In this document: positions 8,487 to 16,993 of the stretch, piece by piece
Layout of the letters: every line of letters starts with the position of its first letter
Numbering within the stretch: position 1 is the stretch's first letter
Assembly (NCBI RefSeq): GCF_900169785.1
Contig: NZ_FWER01000025.1
Coordinates: forward strand, 67,922-131,921
Direction: 5' to 3'
Length of the DNA: 64,000 nt
Source of the DNA: Rhizobium sullae
GTDB lineage: Bacteria; Pseudomonadota; Alphaproteobacteria; Rhizobiales; Rhizobiaceae
Notes under the pieces: generated by a model
The model's database searches: none
Told to the model about the DNA's origin: nothing
Seen by the model: the letters and a program-made list of their open reading frames with translations, nothing else
Translations under genes and position numbers: made by a program

Positions 8487-9308
8487 TCAGCTGATCTTTG
8501 CCTGCTGCCGGCTGAGCATCATCATGATGCCGAGCGCGACGAGGATGATGGTGAAGGAGAAGAGCGTCGTCACCGTTCCGAGCGCATAGAGCACCGGCGT
8601 CGTGACGTTCGTCGTCATGCCGTAGATTTCGAGCGGGAGCGTGTTGTAGGTGCCCGACGTCATCAGCGTGCGGGCGAATTCGTCATAGGAGAGCGTGAAC
8701 CCGAAGAGACCGACGCCGATCAGGCTCGGCAGGATCATCGGCAGAACGACATGCCGGAAAGTCTGCCATGCGCTGGCGCCGAGATCACGCGCGGCTTCCT
8801 CGTAGGCGGGAGAGAACCGGTTGAAGACGGCAAACATGATGAGCACGCCAAACGGCAGCGTCCAGGTGAGGTGGGCGCCGAAAGCCGAGGAATACCAAGC
8901 GGGCTTCAGGCCGCCCTGCTGGAAGACGACGCCGATGCCGAGGGAAATGATGATCGAGGGAACAACGAGGCTCGCAACGGTCGCATAAAACAGTGCGGTC
9001 GAGCCGCGGAATTTCCGGCGGAAGGCAAGGCCTGCGAGCAGTGAGACGACGACGGTGACGACCATGACCATCAGCCCCAACGTGAAGGAGCGTTTAAACG
9101 AGGCCCCAAAGTCGCCGACGGCCTGCTTTTCGAAAAGGTTGAAGAACCAGTGAACCGAAACGCCGTTCAGTGGGAACGTCAGGCCGCCGTCCGGCCCCTG
9201 GAATGATAGAATGACAATCGCCGAGAGCGGGCCGTAGAGAAAGAGCACGAAAACGATAAAAAAGACCGCAAGCACGTAGAATTCGAAGGTCCGCTTTTCG
9301 TGGTTCAT
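8487..9308 (-). CDS. ABC transporter permease, PotC type
   Basis: Inner-membrane subunit of a spermidine/putrescine-type importer, 273 residues. It has a short cytoplasmic N-terminus, a first helix 'FYVLAVFFIVFVLFLYGPLSAIVIL', the PotC-like periplasmic 'NGVSVHWFFNLFE', and an EAA loop 'EEAARDLGASAWQTFRHVVLP'. It abuts the PotB-type gene (1 bp) and the racemase-like gene (1 bp). The family imports polyamines, opines, Fe3+ or other small solutes; the real substrate here is unknown. Confidence 0.9.
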   Translation of the reverse strand: MNHEKRTFEFYVLAVFFIVFVLFLYGPLSAIVILSFQGPDGGLTFPLNGVSVHWFFNLFEKQAVGDFGASFKRSFTLGLMVMVVTVVVSLLAGLAFRRKFRGSTALFYATVASLVVPSIIISLGIGVVFQQGGLKPAWYSSAFGAHLTWTLPFGVLIMFAVFNRFSPAYEEAARDLGASAWQTFRHVVLPMILPSLIGVGLFGFTLSYDEFARTLMTSGTYNTLPLEIYGMTTNVTTPVLYALGTVTTLFSFTIILVALGIMMMLSRQQAKIS

Positions 9309-9309
9309 C

Positions 9310-10224
9310 TCAAAGCTCCTTGCGGATGTCGACGACGCGCAGGATGGCGGCGACCATCAAGAGCACGACGACCAGAAGTACCACGGCGTTGGCGGCAGCG
9401 GCCGGATACTGCAGCAGCGACATCTGGTTTTTCATCATCAGTGCGACGGAAGCGCTCTGGCCACCGGACATGACCTGCACGGTCGAAAAATCTGCCATTA
9501 CCAGCGTCACGACGAAGACGGTGCCGATCGCGATGCCGGGTTTTGCTAGTGGGATGACGACGTTCCAGAGGATTTGCCAGCCGCTGGCACCGGCATCGCG
9601 TGCCGCCTCGAACAGCGAGCGGTCGATACGCATCAGCGTGTTGAAGATCGGCGTCACCATGAAGAGTGTGTAAAGATGCACCATGGCGAGGACGACGGCG
9701 AAATCGGAATAAAGCAGCCACTCGATCGGCTGCGGGATGAGCCCCGTCTCGATCAATGTCGTGTTGACGAGCCCATTGCGGCCGAGCACCGGAATCCACG
9801 AGATCATGCGGATGATGTTTGACGTCATGAAGGGGACCGTGCAGACGAGGAAGAGGATCATCTGCGTTGAGGTCTTGCGGATATGGAACGCCAGGAAATA
9901 GGCGACCCAGAAACCGATGAAAAGCGTCAGCGCCCAAACGATGACGGTGAATTTAAGCGTATTGAGATAGGTCTTCCAGGTGACCCACGAACCGAGCGTA
10001 TCGGTGTAGTTCATGGTGAGGAAGGCGGGATAGAGCCCTGCGAAGTCATAATCCCAGAAGCTGACGAGCGCGATCATCGCGATCGGCAGCAGGAAGAAGA
10101 AGCCGAGGATCAGGAAGAGCGGCAACGCCTGGAGATAGGAGATCGCGGAAAGCGGCAGGCGAAAGCCGCCGCTTCGAACGCGCTCAGCCTTCTCACTGGG
10201 TTGTGTGGAAGCGATCGTTGCCAT
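9310..10224 (-). CDS. ABC transporter permease, PotB type
   Basis: Partner membrane subunit, 304 residues. The start at 10224 (MATIASTQPSEKAERV) has an AGAGGA ribosome-binding site; a longer in-frame reading runs into the repeat-rich spacer and is rejected. Hydrophobic segments include 'ALPLFLILGFFFLLPIAMIALVSF' and 'FTVIVWALTLFIGFWVAYFLAF'. The EAA loop is 'FEAARDAGASGWQILWNVVIP'. It should form the translocation channel with the PotC-type subunit. Confidence 0.88.
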   Translation of the reverse strand: MATIASTQPSEKAERVRSGGFRLPLSAISYLQALPLFLILGFFFLLPIAMIALVSFWDYDFAGLYPAFLTMNYTDTLGSWVTWKTYLNTLKFTVIVWALTLFIGFWVAYFLAFHIRKTSTQMILFLVCTVPFMTSNIIRMISWIPVLGRNGLVNTTLIETGLIPQPIEWLLYSDFAVVLAMVHLYTLFMVTPIFNTLMRIDRSLFEAARDAGASGWQILWNVVIPLAKPGIAIGTVFVVTLVMADFSTVQVMSGGQSASVALMMKNQMSLLQYPAAAANAVVLLVVVLLMVAAILRVVDIRKEL

Positions 10225-10255
10225 CTGCCATCCTCTCGGACATTTGCGAAAACCA

Positions 10256-10360
10256 GGGAGGGAAGGGATCCGAAAGACCCCTCCCCGACTCTCCCACGGG
10301 AGAAGGACGTTTTTCTGCCGCAACCTCTCCGGCTACCTCCCGGTGTGGGGAGGCATGGGA
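10256..10360. repeat. Rhizobial GC-rich mosaic repeat between binding-protein and permease genes
   Basis: The 155-bp gap holds short inverted repeats: TCTCCC-AC-GGGAGA (10290-10303) and CCTCCC-6-GGGAGG (10336-10353), within a 'gacccctccccgactctccc' context that resembles interspersed intergenic mosaic repeats in Rhizobium genomes. It lies immediately downstream of the binding-protein gene. Membership of a named repeat family is from memory and unverified. Confidence 0.45.
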
Positions 10361-10379
10361 GGGGAAAGCGGCAAACACC

Positions 10380-11678
10380 TTAGGCAGCGATGAACTCGTT
10401 CCAGCGGCGGAGCATGTAGCGGTCTTCGTCCATGACCGAATTCCAGCAGGCGACAGCACCCATGCGGGCCTCGAAGGAGCCGCCATCGCGCACGGCACCG
10501 GCCTTTTCCATCACCTTGCCTTCCGGAGAGAGGACGTCGCCCTGGGCCGGCTTGCCCTCGATCCAGTAGCCCCATTCGTCAGCCGACATGAAGCCCTTGG
10601 CGGTTTCCATGCAGGCGGAATAGTAGCCCTGGCGGTTGAGGTAGCCGCCGACCCAGCCGGACGTGTACCAGTTGATGTACTCGTAGGCGGCGTCGAGCTG
10701 AGCGCCCTTGAGGTGCGAGGCAAGGCCGAGACCGCCGCCCCATGCGCGGTAGCCTTCCTTGAGGGGCTGGTACTTGCAGGCAATACCCTTGGAACGAACA
10801 GCGGCGACAGCCGGCGACCACATGGACTGGATGACGACTTCGCCCGACGCCATCAGGTTGACCGACTCGTCGAAGCTCTTCCAGAAGGCGCGGAACTGGC
10901 CTTCGCTCTTTGCCTTGATCAGGAACTCGATCGTCTTGTCGATCTCTTCCTTGGTCATGTTGCCCTTGTCGGCATACTTGATGTTGCCCATGGCTTCCAT
11001 GATCATCGCCGCATCCATGATGCCGATCGACGGGATGTTGAGGATCGAGGTCTTGCCCTTGAACTTCGGGTCCATGATGTCGGCCCAGGTCGTGATTTCA
11101 CGGCCGACAAGGTCCGGACGGATGCCGAGCGTATCGGCGTTGTAGATGGTCGGAACCATCGTCATCCATTTCGTCGGTTCCTTGGCGAAGGTCTTGGAAT
11201 CGACCCCTTCGACGAAGCCCACGGTATGCGGTGCAGTACCCTGCGCAATGACGCTGTCCGGTTTCATCTTGCCGTTGATGAACAGCGGCACGATCTTGTC
11301 GAAATATTTCAGCTTCGACGTATCCATCGGCTGAAGAACGCCGGTCGGGAAGACCTTCTTGGCAATCCAGTATTCGATGTCGGCGATGTCATAGCTATCC
11401 GGCTGGGTGACGGCGCGCTGTGCAGCAGCATCCGAGTCCGTTGCCGTCATTTCGAGCGTGATACCGAGATCTTTTTTGCACTGTTCGGCGATCGCATTGA
11501 TGTTGGAGACGCCCGTGCCAAACTGGCGGAGCGTGATGCTGGACTGCGCCCAGATCGTCGGAAAGCCGGTGATCAGGCCCGAGCCGGCGGCAGCGCCGAC
11601 TGCAGCAGCGCTCGTCTTCAGCAGCGAACGGCGGGAAATCCCCTTCTCCGTCTTGGTGGTTTTCGTTTCAGTCGTCAT
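10380..11678 (-). CDS. Tat-exported ABC substrate-binding protein, PotD type
   Basis: Periplasmic binding protein, 432 residues from the ATG at 11678, which has an AAGGGGAA ribosome-binding site. Residues 15-20 carry a twin-arginine motif (SRRSLLK) followed by 'TSAAAVGAAAGSGLITG', so export is probably through Tat. The mature part contains 'LRQFGTGVSNINAIAEQ' and 'LGITLEMTATDSDAAAQRAV', as in PotD/family-1 spermidine-putrescine-like proteins. Its gene follows the ATPase gene and precedes the two permease genes. A longer frame to 11732 would overlap the ATPase gene and is rejected. Confidence 0.9.
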   Translation of the reverse strand: MTTETKTTKTEKGISRRSLLKTSAAAVGAAAGSGLITGFPTIWAQSSITLRQFGTGVSNINAIAEQCKKDLGITLEMTATDSDAAAQRAVTQPDSYDIADIEYWIAKKVFPTGVLQPMDTSKLKYFDKIVPLFINGKMKPDSVIAQGTAPHTVGFVEGVDSKTFAKEPTKWMTMVPTIYNADTLGIRPDLVGREITTWADIMDPKFKGKTSILNIPSIGIMDAAMIMEAMGNIKYADKGNMTKEEIDKTIEFLIKAKSEGQFRAFWKSFDESVNLMASGEVVIQSMWSPAVAAVRSKGIACKYQPLKEGYRAWGGGLGLASHLKGAQLDAAYEYINWYTSGWVGGYLNRQGYYSACMETAKGFMSADEWGYWIEGKPAQGDVLSPEGKVMEKAGAVRDGGSFEARMGAVACWNSVMDEDRYMLRRWNEFIAA

Positions 11679-11706
11679 GTCAGTTCCCCTTTTTTCGATA
11701 GCTAAT

Positions 11707-12789
11707 TCATGCATGGCCGAGGAGGACTGCATCCTCCAGGGCCCAACTCAGAGACACCGCATCGCCGACCGATACGGGTTTGGCGAAGTAATCGCCGTCG
11801 CTCGCGATGACCGTGAAGTCGTCGCTGCCCGCGCCGATTGTGGTGATCTTCACCGAAGCGCCGCGATATTCGATGTTGGATACGACGCCGTGGAAGCCGA
11901 GCGTCTTTTTTGCTGGCGCTTCTAGGCGGACACGATCGGTGCGGACGCCGATATCGACAGCCTCGCCCACCTGCCTGCCCTCACCGCGTACGGAAAATGT
12001 CTGGCCTTCCGGCCCCTTAAATGTGATCACGCCAGCTTCGGCAGAGACGATGCGGCCTGAAAGAACGTTATGGTCACCCATGAAACGGGCGACGAAAGCT
12101 GTTGCCGGGCGCTCGAAGACCTGGCGGGGTGCTGCCGCCTGTTCGATCTTGCCGTCATTCATGATGACCATGATGTCGGCCAGCGCCATCGCCTCTTCCT
12201 GGCTGTGCGTTACATGGACGAAGGTTATGCCGAGCGTCTTTTGAAGTTTCTTGAGTTCGGCGCGCATGCGGATCTTCAGGAACGGGTCGAGGGCCGAAAG
12301 CGGCTCATCAAGCAGCAGCGCTTCCGGATTGGTGATCAGTGCACGGGCCAGCGCCACGCGCTGCTGCTGGCCGCCGGAAAGCTGTGCCGGACGCCTGGTC
12401 GCGTAGGCTTCCATCTGCATCAGCTTCAGCATCTCCAGCGCCTTGGCCCGGCGCTCGTCCTTCCCGATCCCCTTCATCTTCAGGCTGAAGGCGACATTGT
12501 CGACAAGGTCGAGATGCGGAAAGAGCGCATAGGACTGGAACATCATCGCCGTGCCGCGCTTGGCTGGAGGAAAGTCCGTCACGACCGTATTGCCGAGGCG
12601 GATATCGCCGGAGGAGATGCTTTCATGGCCGGCGATCATGCGGAGCGTCGAGGTCTTGCCGCAGCCCGAAGGGCCAAGGAAACAGCAGTACGATCCAGCA
12701 GGAATCTTCAAGCTGATGGCGTGCACAGCGGTTGTCGTGCCATAAACCTTCGAAACGGACGCTATATCGATTTCTGCCGCTTTCAACAT
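11707..12789 (-). CDS. ABC transporter ATP-binding protein, PotA type
   Basis: ATPase of the polyamine-type importer, 360 residues from the ATG at 12789 preceded by GGGGAAG. Walker A GPSGCGKTS is at ~39-47, then 'MMFQSYALFPHLD' (Q-loop), 'QLSGGQQQRVALARAL' (signature), 'LLLDEPLSALD' (Walker B) and 'VTHSQEEAMALADI' (switch His). The C-terminal ~120 residues form a TOBE domain (FMGDHNVLSGRIVSAEAG). It is the first gene of a six-gene operon and lies divergent to the GntR/FCD regulator. Confidence 0.92.
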   Translation of the reverse strand: MLKAAEIDIASVSKVYGTTTAVHAISLKIPAGSYCCFLGPSGCGKTSTLRMIAGHESISSGDIRLGNTVVTDFPPAKRGTAMMFQSYALFPHLDLVDNVAFSLKMKGIGKDERRAKALEMLKLMQMEAYATRRPAQLSGGQQQRVALARALITNPEALLLDEPLSALDPFLKIRMRAELKKLQKTLGITFVHVTHSQEEAMALADIMVIMNDGKIEQAAAPRQVFERPATAFVARFMGDHNVLSGRIVSAEAGVITFKGPEGQTFSVRGEGRQVGEAVDIGVRTDRVRLEAPAKKTLGFHGVVSNIEYRGASVKITTIGAGSDDFTVIASDGDYFAKPVSVGDAVSLSWALEDAVLLGHA

Positions 12790-12961
12790 CACGTCTTCCC
12801 CTGTTCGAGAAAGACGATGCATCCGCCGTGCCAGTTTCCGTCGCCGGCATCAAAACCTTACGAATCCATCGGGATTTGGCAAATCCATCGAGGCGCTTCA
12901 TTGCGTGGCATTCCGCGACCTGCACAGGAAATAGGCTCTTGTCTGCAATTTATGCAGATGA

Positions 12962-12971
12962 TCGTATACAA
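12962..12971. promoter_or_regulatory. FadR/FCD-type operator candidate in the divergent promoter region
   Basis: TCGTATACAA fits the consensus t.GTa.tAC.a known for the FadR/FCD branch of GntR regulators, centred on GTATAC. It lies ~87 bp upstream of the GntR gene and ~173 bp upstream of the divergent ATPase gene. A second inverted repeat CTGCA-N5-TGCAG (12943-12957) is adjacent. Binding by the neighbouring regulator is inferred. Confidence 0.5.
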
Positions 12972-13057
12972 TTTGACCCGTGTTTTGCTTGCAAATTCCG
13001 TTTAACTTTTCTTCCGAAGCTGGCTATCATTGTGACGATTCTTAGGTATCCGATTTC

Positions 13058-13774
13058 ATGAAGCCCACCTCCTCCGACGCAGTTCTGCCGGCAGACGATT
13101 CAGCCGAAACGAGCACCCAGCAAATTCGCGACGCGATCCGCGATGCAATCATCGAGCGACGGCTGTCGCCAGGCACGAAACTTTCCGAGGGCGATGTCGG
13201 CAATCTCTTCAACGTCAGCCGCACGCTTGCCCGCGCCGCGCTCCAGGCCCTGTCCTATGAGGGTCTCGTCAGCGTCGAGAAGAACCGTGGCGCCTTCGTC
13301 GCCTATCCGTCCCCGGAAGAGGCTCGTCAGATCTTCGCTGCCCGCCGGCTGGTGGAGCCTGGAATTCTGCGCGAAGCCGCCGCGCGCATTACGCCTGCGC
13401 AGATCCAGCACCTGAAGCAGCTCTTGCTGGAAGAGGGCCGCCTGATGGGCGAGCGCGGGCAGACCGCACGGCGCGCCGAAATCAAGGCCTCCGGCGATTT
13501 CCACCTGATGCTCGCTTCGGTCTCCTGCAATGCCATCATGCAGCGCTTCATGGAGGAACTCATCGCCCGCTCCTCGCTGGTCATCGCGCTCTACGGTCAG
13601 TCGACCGTATCAAGCTGTGGCCATACGGAGCACGGCGACATCGTTACGGCTATCGAGCGCAAGGATCTCGACACCGCCTGCAGCCTGATGGTGCACCATA
13701 TTTCCCATATCGAAGCCGATCTCGACCTCCGCGAACGCAAGAGCTTCGGGTTAAAAGAAGCCTTTGCAATGTAG
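13058..13774 (+). CDS. GntR-family regulator with FCD ligand domain
   Basis: Transcription factor of 238 residues. The GntR winged helix spans ~22-85 (QIRDAIRDAIIERRLSPGTKL, EGDVGNLFNVSRTLARAALQ, then GLVSVEKNRGAFVAYP). The helical FCD domain covers ~95-225, with 'AARRLVEPGILREAAARITP' and His residues able to bind metal (DFHLML, MVHHISHIE). 'VSRTLARAALQAL' replaces the usual SRTPVREAL, a small variation in the recognition helix. It is divergent from the polyamine-type ABC operon and probably represses it until a carboxylate-type ligand binds. The ribosome-binding site is weak. Confidence 0.9.
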   Translation: MKPTSSDAVLPADDSAETSTQQIRDAIRDAIIERRLSPGTKLSEGDVGNLFNVSRTLARAALQALSYEGLVSVEKNRGAFVAYPSPEEARQIFAARRLVEPGILREAAARITPAQIQHLKQLLLEEGRLMGERGQTARRAEIKASGDFHLMLASVSCNAIMQRFMEELIARSSLVIALYGQSTVSSCGHTEHGDIVTAIERKDLDTACSLMVHHISHIEADLDLRERKSFGLKEAFAM

Positions 13775-13835
13775 GATTCAGCCAGCCTGGCGGACGAAGG
13801 CGAATACCGGCTGTCGGAGCATCGCCAACTCGGCT

Positions 13836-14846
13836 TCACTGCGGTGGCTTATCGGCGAAATGAGCCATGGCAAACTCCGCCGCATGCTGATTGGATCTCC
13901 TGGCTTGGTCGAGCCAGAACGGAAACAACGAGGCCTCATGGAACAGGCCCGGCAAGACGTCCAGTCGCGCATCGACGTTTGCAGCCTTCAGCTTTTCGAA
14001 AAGACGCTGAACATCCCCCCGCAAAGCCTCCTTGTCGCCGATCTGCAGGAGGATCGGAGGAAAACCTGAATAATCGCTATTGATCGGCGACACGGTTTGA
14101 AGCGAGGGGCTCCCCTTCCCCGCATATTCCTTCCCCACCTGCTGCAGCCACTCGCGGCCGACGGAAACCTCGTCTTCACCATGCGCCGGCACCGCCGCAC
14201 CTTCAAAATCGGCAACCGGGCTGATAGCGATCACGGCAGCGGGCTTCTCGCCGTTCTTGGCGATCTGGCGAAGAGACATTTGGAGCGCCAAAGTTCCGCC
14301 GACGGAATCTCCGATCACCACAATGTTTGCCGCCTCGTAGCCGGATTCAAGCAACCATCGAAATGCAGTGACCGCATCCTCGACCTGGCTCGGAAAGCGG
14401 TATTGAGGCAAAAGCCGATATTCGATCAACAGCACATCGGCAGACGACGCCTTCGCGAACGACGCAGCGATGTTGCGATGGCTACGCATGGAGCCGCCAT
14501 AAAAGCCTCCACCGTGGAGAAAGAGAATGGCCCGTTTGCCAAGCGGGTGGTGGAGGCGAGCGGGCCAGATCAATTCGCCCTCAACGCCATCGGCATCGAC
14601 CTGGCGTATCTGCACGCGGGTTGGCTCAGGCGTGGCCCGCATCGCCTCCTCGAAGCGCTGCCTTCGATCGCGAAAATCGGTCTTGTCATCGACAAGCCGC
14701 GTGATGATTTCCTTGGCGCGTGATCGCGGATCCGACTTTGTTGCGCTGGGATTGTCGGCGCGGGCAGTGCCGATCATCGGTGATGATGCCAGAAGCAAGC
14801 ATGCCATCGCCCTGCCAGCCAAACCGGTTTTTGATCGCAATGCCAT
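13836..14846 (-). CDS. Exported alpha/beta-hydrolase, HSL-type esterase
   Basis: Carboxylesterase-like protein, 336 residues from the ATG at 14846, preceded by GGAGAGGAG. The signal peptide is 'GRAMACLLLASSPMIGTARA', so the enzyme is probably periplasmic or secreted. The hormone-sensitive-lipase oxyanion motif HGGG is at 111-114, the nucleophile S181 in GDSVGG, the acid D271 in 'QIGDKEAL' and the base H303 in 'GLFHEAS'. It ends 62 bp from the convergent GntR regulator. The natural substrate is unknown; short acyl esters are usual for the family. Confidence 0.88.
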   Translation of the reverse strand: MALRSKTGLAGRAMACLLLASSPMIGTARADNPSATKSDPRSRAKEIITRLVDDKTDFRDRRQRFEEAMRATPEPTRVQIRQVDADGVEGELIWPARLHHPLGKRAILFLHGGGFYGGSMRSHRNIAASFAKASSADVLLIEYRLLPQYRFPSQVEDAVTAFRWLLESGYEAANIVVIGDSVGGTLALQMSLRQIAKNGEKPAAVIAISPVADFEGAAVPAHGEDEVSVGREWLQQVGKEYAGKGSPSLQTVSPINSDYSGFPPILLQIGDKEALRGDVQRLFEKLKAANVDARLDVLPGLFHEASLFPFWLDQARRSNQHAAEFAMAHFADKPPQ

Positions 14847-15154
14847 GAAGCTCCTCTCCATTCTCGCCTCGCCTGAATATCAGTGGGGTTCGCCAAGACT
14901 GTAGCGGCAATTGCTATCGTGTAAAGAAAGGGCAGCAAGTGCGAGGAGCATTATCCCAAGCCTGCCGCAAGGTCCCCTCAGGCCACTGGCGCGGCCGCTG
15001 GCATTTTGGCTGACGGGCGCGGCGGCTGGTCTGAGCATGGGATAACAGCAGTCTTCGCTGCCGCGTCCGATCGATCGTGTCAGTCAGCGGTTATCGTCGC
15101 TCTATCCCATGTTTCGGCGCGCTGCATCAACGATACCATGATCCACTTGCGCAA

Positions 15155-15270
15155 CGAAAAGCCCGACGCGGGAGGAGATGCGCCGGGCTTCGATCGTGAC
15201 TGACAGCTTGGGAGGAGGAGCGCTGCCCGTCGGACCGAAGCGGCTCGGGAGGAGGTGAATCGCTTCGGAT
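15155..15270 (-). ncRNA. Predicted trans-acting sRNA of the alpha-r14 (NfeR1-like) family
   Basis: On the minus strand, three consecutive hairpins each expose the same anti-Shine-Dalgarno motif CCUCCUCCC or CUCCUCCC in the loop. Hairpin 1 is CCGAAGCG/CGCTTCGG (15235-15268); hairpin 2 is GGCAGC/GCTGTC with one G-U pair (15202-15227); hairpin 3 has an AGCCCGGCGC-like stem (15160-15189) and ends in TTTT, a Rho-independent terminator. Three hairpins with ultraconserved CCUCCUCCC loops and ~115 nt length are the hallmark of the alphaproteobacterial alpha-r14 sRNAs. A possible promoter (TTGCTG, 16 bp, TATGAT) lies just upstream. Such RNAs block translation by pairing to ribosome-binding sites. The family call is from motif and structure, not from a covariance search. 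Confidence 0.75.
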
Positions 15271-15551
15271 CATCATAGGCTAATGCTGCGACGCAGCAAA
15301 TTCAAGCCTCGCGACTGCGCCGATGTCGCATACCTTGAACGGAACAGAAAAGGCCGGGGCGAGCCTCAGCCCCCTAACTGAAACAGGAATACTTGCTGTC
15401 GCAAGAATCGATCGCATAACTTCGAACTTGCGATTGAGTTTTGCGACAGAAATCATCGTGAGCTTTCAGAGCCGGTGATTTTGTTGCGAAGATTAGGATT
15501 TTTCTCTCCTTTGCTTGTTTCGGGCTGGCTTCATTAGGGGCTTGACGGAGT

Positions 15552-15589
15552 TAGGACAAATGACCTAATAGAATAGGACAAGTGACCTA
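15552..15589. promoter_or_regulatory. Two tandem operator-like palindromes upstream of the TetR gene
   Basis: TAGGACAAATGACCTA (15552-15567) and TAGGACAAGTGACCTA (15574-15589) are near-identical 16-bp imperfect palindromes with centres 22 bp apart, i.e. about two helical turns. A CTTGAC box lies at 15541-15546, so the pair overlaps the likely promoter. They lie 64 bp upstream of the TetR start and are probably its autoregulatory operators. Confidence 0.65.
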
Positions 15590-15652
15590 CGCCTCTTTGA
15601 GGACATTCATGGCCGCCGAAAGGCACCGGAAGACCAAGAAGGAAGCACTACG

Positions 15653-16228
15653 ATGGGAAATCGGGCGACACGCGAGGAAATTATCCGCGTAGCCGACGAT
15701 CTTTTCTACCGCAAGGGATTTGATCAAACATCCTTTGCAGACATCGCCGAGCTCGTGAAGATTTCACGCGGCAACTTCTATTACCATTTCAAGACGAAGG
15801 ACGACATTCTAGAAGCGGTGATCGAGAAACGCCTGGCTGATCGCAAGGCGATGCTGGAGCGATGGGAGATGGAGGGCAAGACACCGGTAGAGCGGATCAC
15901 CAGCTTCATCGACATCCTGATCGTGAATGGGGATAAGATCAAGCTATATGGATGCCCGATCGGAACGCTAACGAGCGAGTTGGCGAAGCTGAGCCATGTA
16001 GCGCAGGCAGACGCCAGCAGGTTGTTCATGCTGTTCCGGACGTGGCTTCGCCGTCAGTTCGTCGCACTCGGCCGAGAAGCCGATGCGGATGCGCTTGCCA
16101 TGCATCTTCTCTCCCGCAGCCAGGGTGCTGCGACCCTTTTCAATGCCTTCCAGAATCCAGACTTCGTTCAGCGCGAGGTTGATCAGATGAAGGACTGGCT
16201 GAAGGATATAGCAGCCGAGGGCTCCTAA
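15653..16228 (+). CDS. TetR/AcrR-family transcriptional regulator
   Basis: Repressor of 191 residues with a GGAAG ribosome-binding site. The TetR helix-turn-helix is at ~8-55: 'TREEIIRVADDLFYRKGFDQ', 'TSFADIAELVKISRGNFYYH', then 'FKTKDDILEAVI'. The ligand-binding region carries 'YGCPIGTLTSELAKLSHVAQ', which is seen in the TetR branch controlling quinone- or electrophile-responsive genes. Two tandem palindromes precede it. The next gene, a YciI-like protein 96 bp downstream, is the likely co-regulated target. The inducer is unknown. Confidence 0.92.
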   Translation: MGNRATREEIIRVADDLFYRKGFDQTSFADIAELVKISRGNFYYHFKTKDDILEAVIEKRLADRKAMLERWEMEGKTPVERITSFIDILIVNGDKIKLYGCPIGTLTSELAKLSHVAQADASRLFMLFRTWLRRQFVALGREADADALAMHLLSRSQGAATLFNAFQNPDFVQREVDQMKDWLKDIAAEGS

Positions 16229-16324
16229 CTCACCGAGAAGAGGCCGAACAAACGTGTCCAATGCTGTCATAACGCGGGGACGCCTCTCTCCCACTCCATC
16301 ACAGCTCAAAAAACGGAACAGTTC

Positions 16325-16612
16325 ATGTTTATCGTATTTCTCAGGTTTTCGTCCAACAAGATGCAGGCCGCCCAATTCCTTGAGGGACATAATGCCTGGA
16401 TCAAAGGGGGCTTCGACAGCGGCACTTTTCTTCTTTCAGGCAGCCTCCACCCGAACGCGGGCGGGGCACTCCTCGCCCATAATATTGATCGGAAAAGCCT
16501 TGAAGCTTTGGTCCAGGAAGATCCTTTTGTGGCAGCGCGTGTGGTGAGCGCCGAGATCCACGAAATTACGCCAGGCCGCATTGATGAACGACTTGTTTTC
16601 CTGAAAGGATGA
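16325..16612 (+). CDS. YciI-like protein
   Basis: A 95-residue protein of the YciI family, small ferredoxin-like alpha+beta barrels with a putative His/Asp active site. 'MFIVFLRFSSNKMQAAQFLEGHNAWI', 'GTFLLSGSLHPNAGGALLA' and 'LVQEDPFVAARVVSAEIHEI' follow the family order, with the conserved 'DPF' near residue 66. It sits 96 bp after the TetR gene on the same strand and may be in its operon. The biochemical function of the family is poorly known. Confidence 0.82.
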   Translation: MFIVFLRFSSNKMQAAQFLEGHNAWIKGGFDSGTFLLSGSLHPNAGGALLAHNIDRKSLEALVQEDPFVAARVVSAEIHEITPGRIDERLVFLKG

Positions 16613-16993
16613 TCGGTGGGCGGAACTTTCCTGGGTCATGACAGGCGGTTGCGCTACCGCTGGTGCGCGGCCGCACCGGAGTTTCTTCATTATCATGATG
16701 CAGCGTGGCTGGGGGGCGAGCCAGCCTTGCGACTATCGCATCGCTCAAGCCTACGGGCTGTTCACCGAGATGCCGGACTTGCGGGTCCTTAGCCGAGGCC
16801 GGTGGCGCGGGTCGTTCGCGCCCTCTCTATGATAGCAGTCGCGATGCGTGTCTGAAGGCTGCCGTAGAGAGATATCTGGGCGGCGCGCTCGTAAGTTCTG
16901 TAGGCACGGCCCACTGAATGTCCGCATTGCTCTTCGAAAGCGCCCGAATTGCTACAACGTCGCGAATTGACGCCATCGGTCAACGGCGGACTC
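16613..16993. other. Intergenic stretch, no gene recognised
   Basis: About 380 bp between the YciI-like gene and the convergent NTF2-like gene. Short frames occur on both strands but none has a convincing start, ribosome-binding site or family resemblance. It may hold decayed coding sequence. Confidence 0.4.

Noticed and set aside
16789-16983. Minus-strand 64-codon frame suggestive of a recombinase tail
   Set aside because: The resemblance to tyrosine-recombinase ends (GHSVGRAY) is too short to support a call and no catalytic Arg/His/Tyr set can be aligned.
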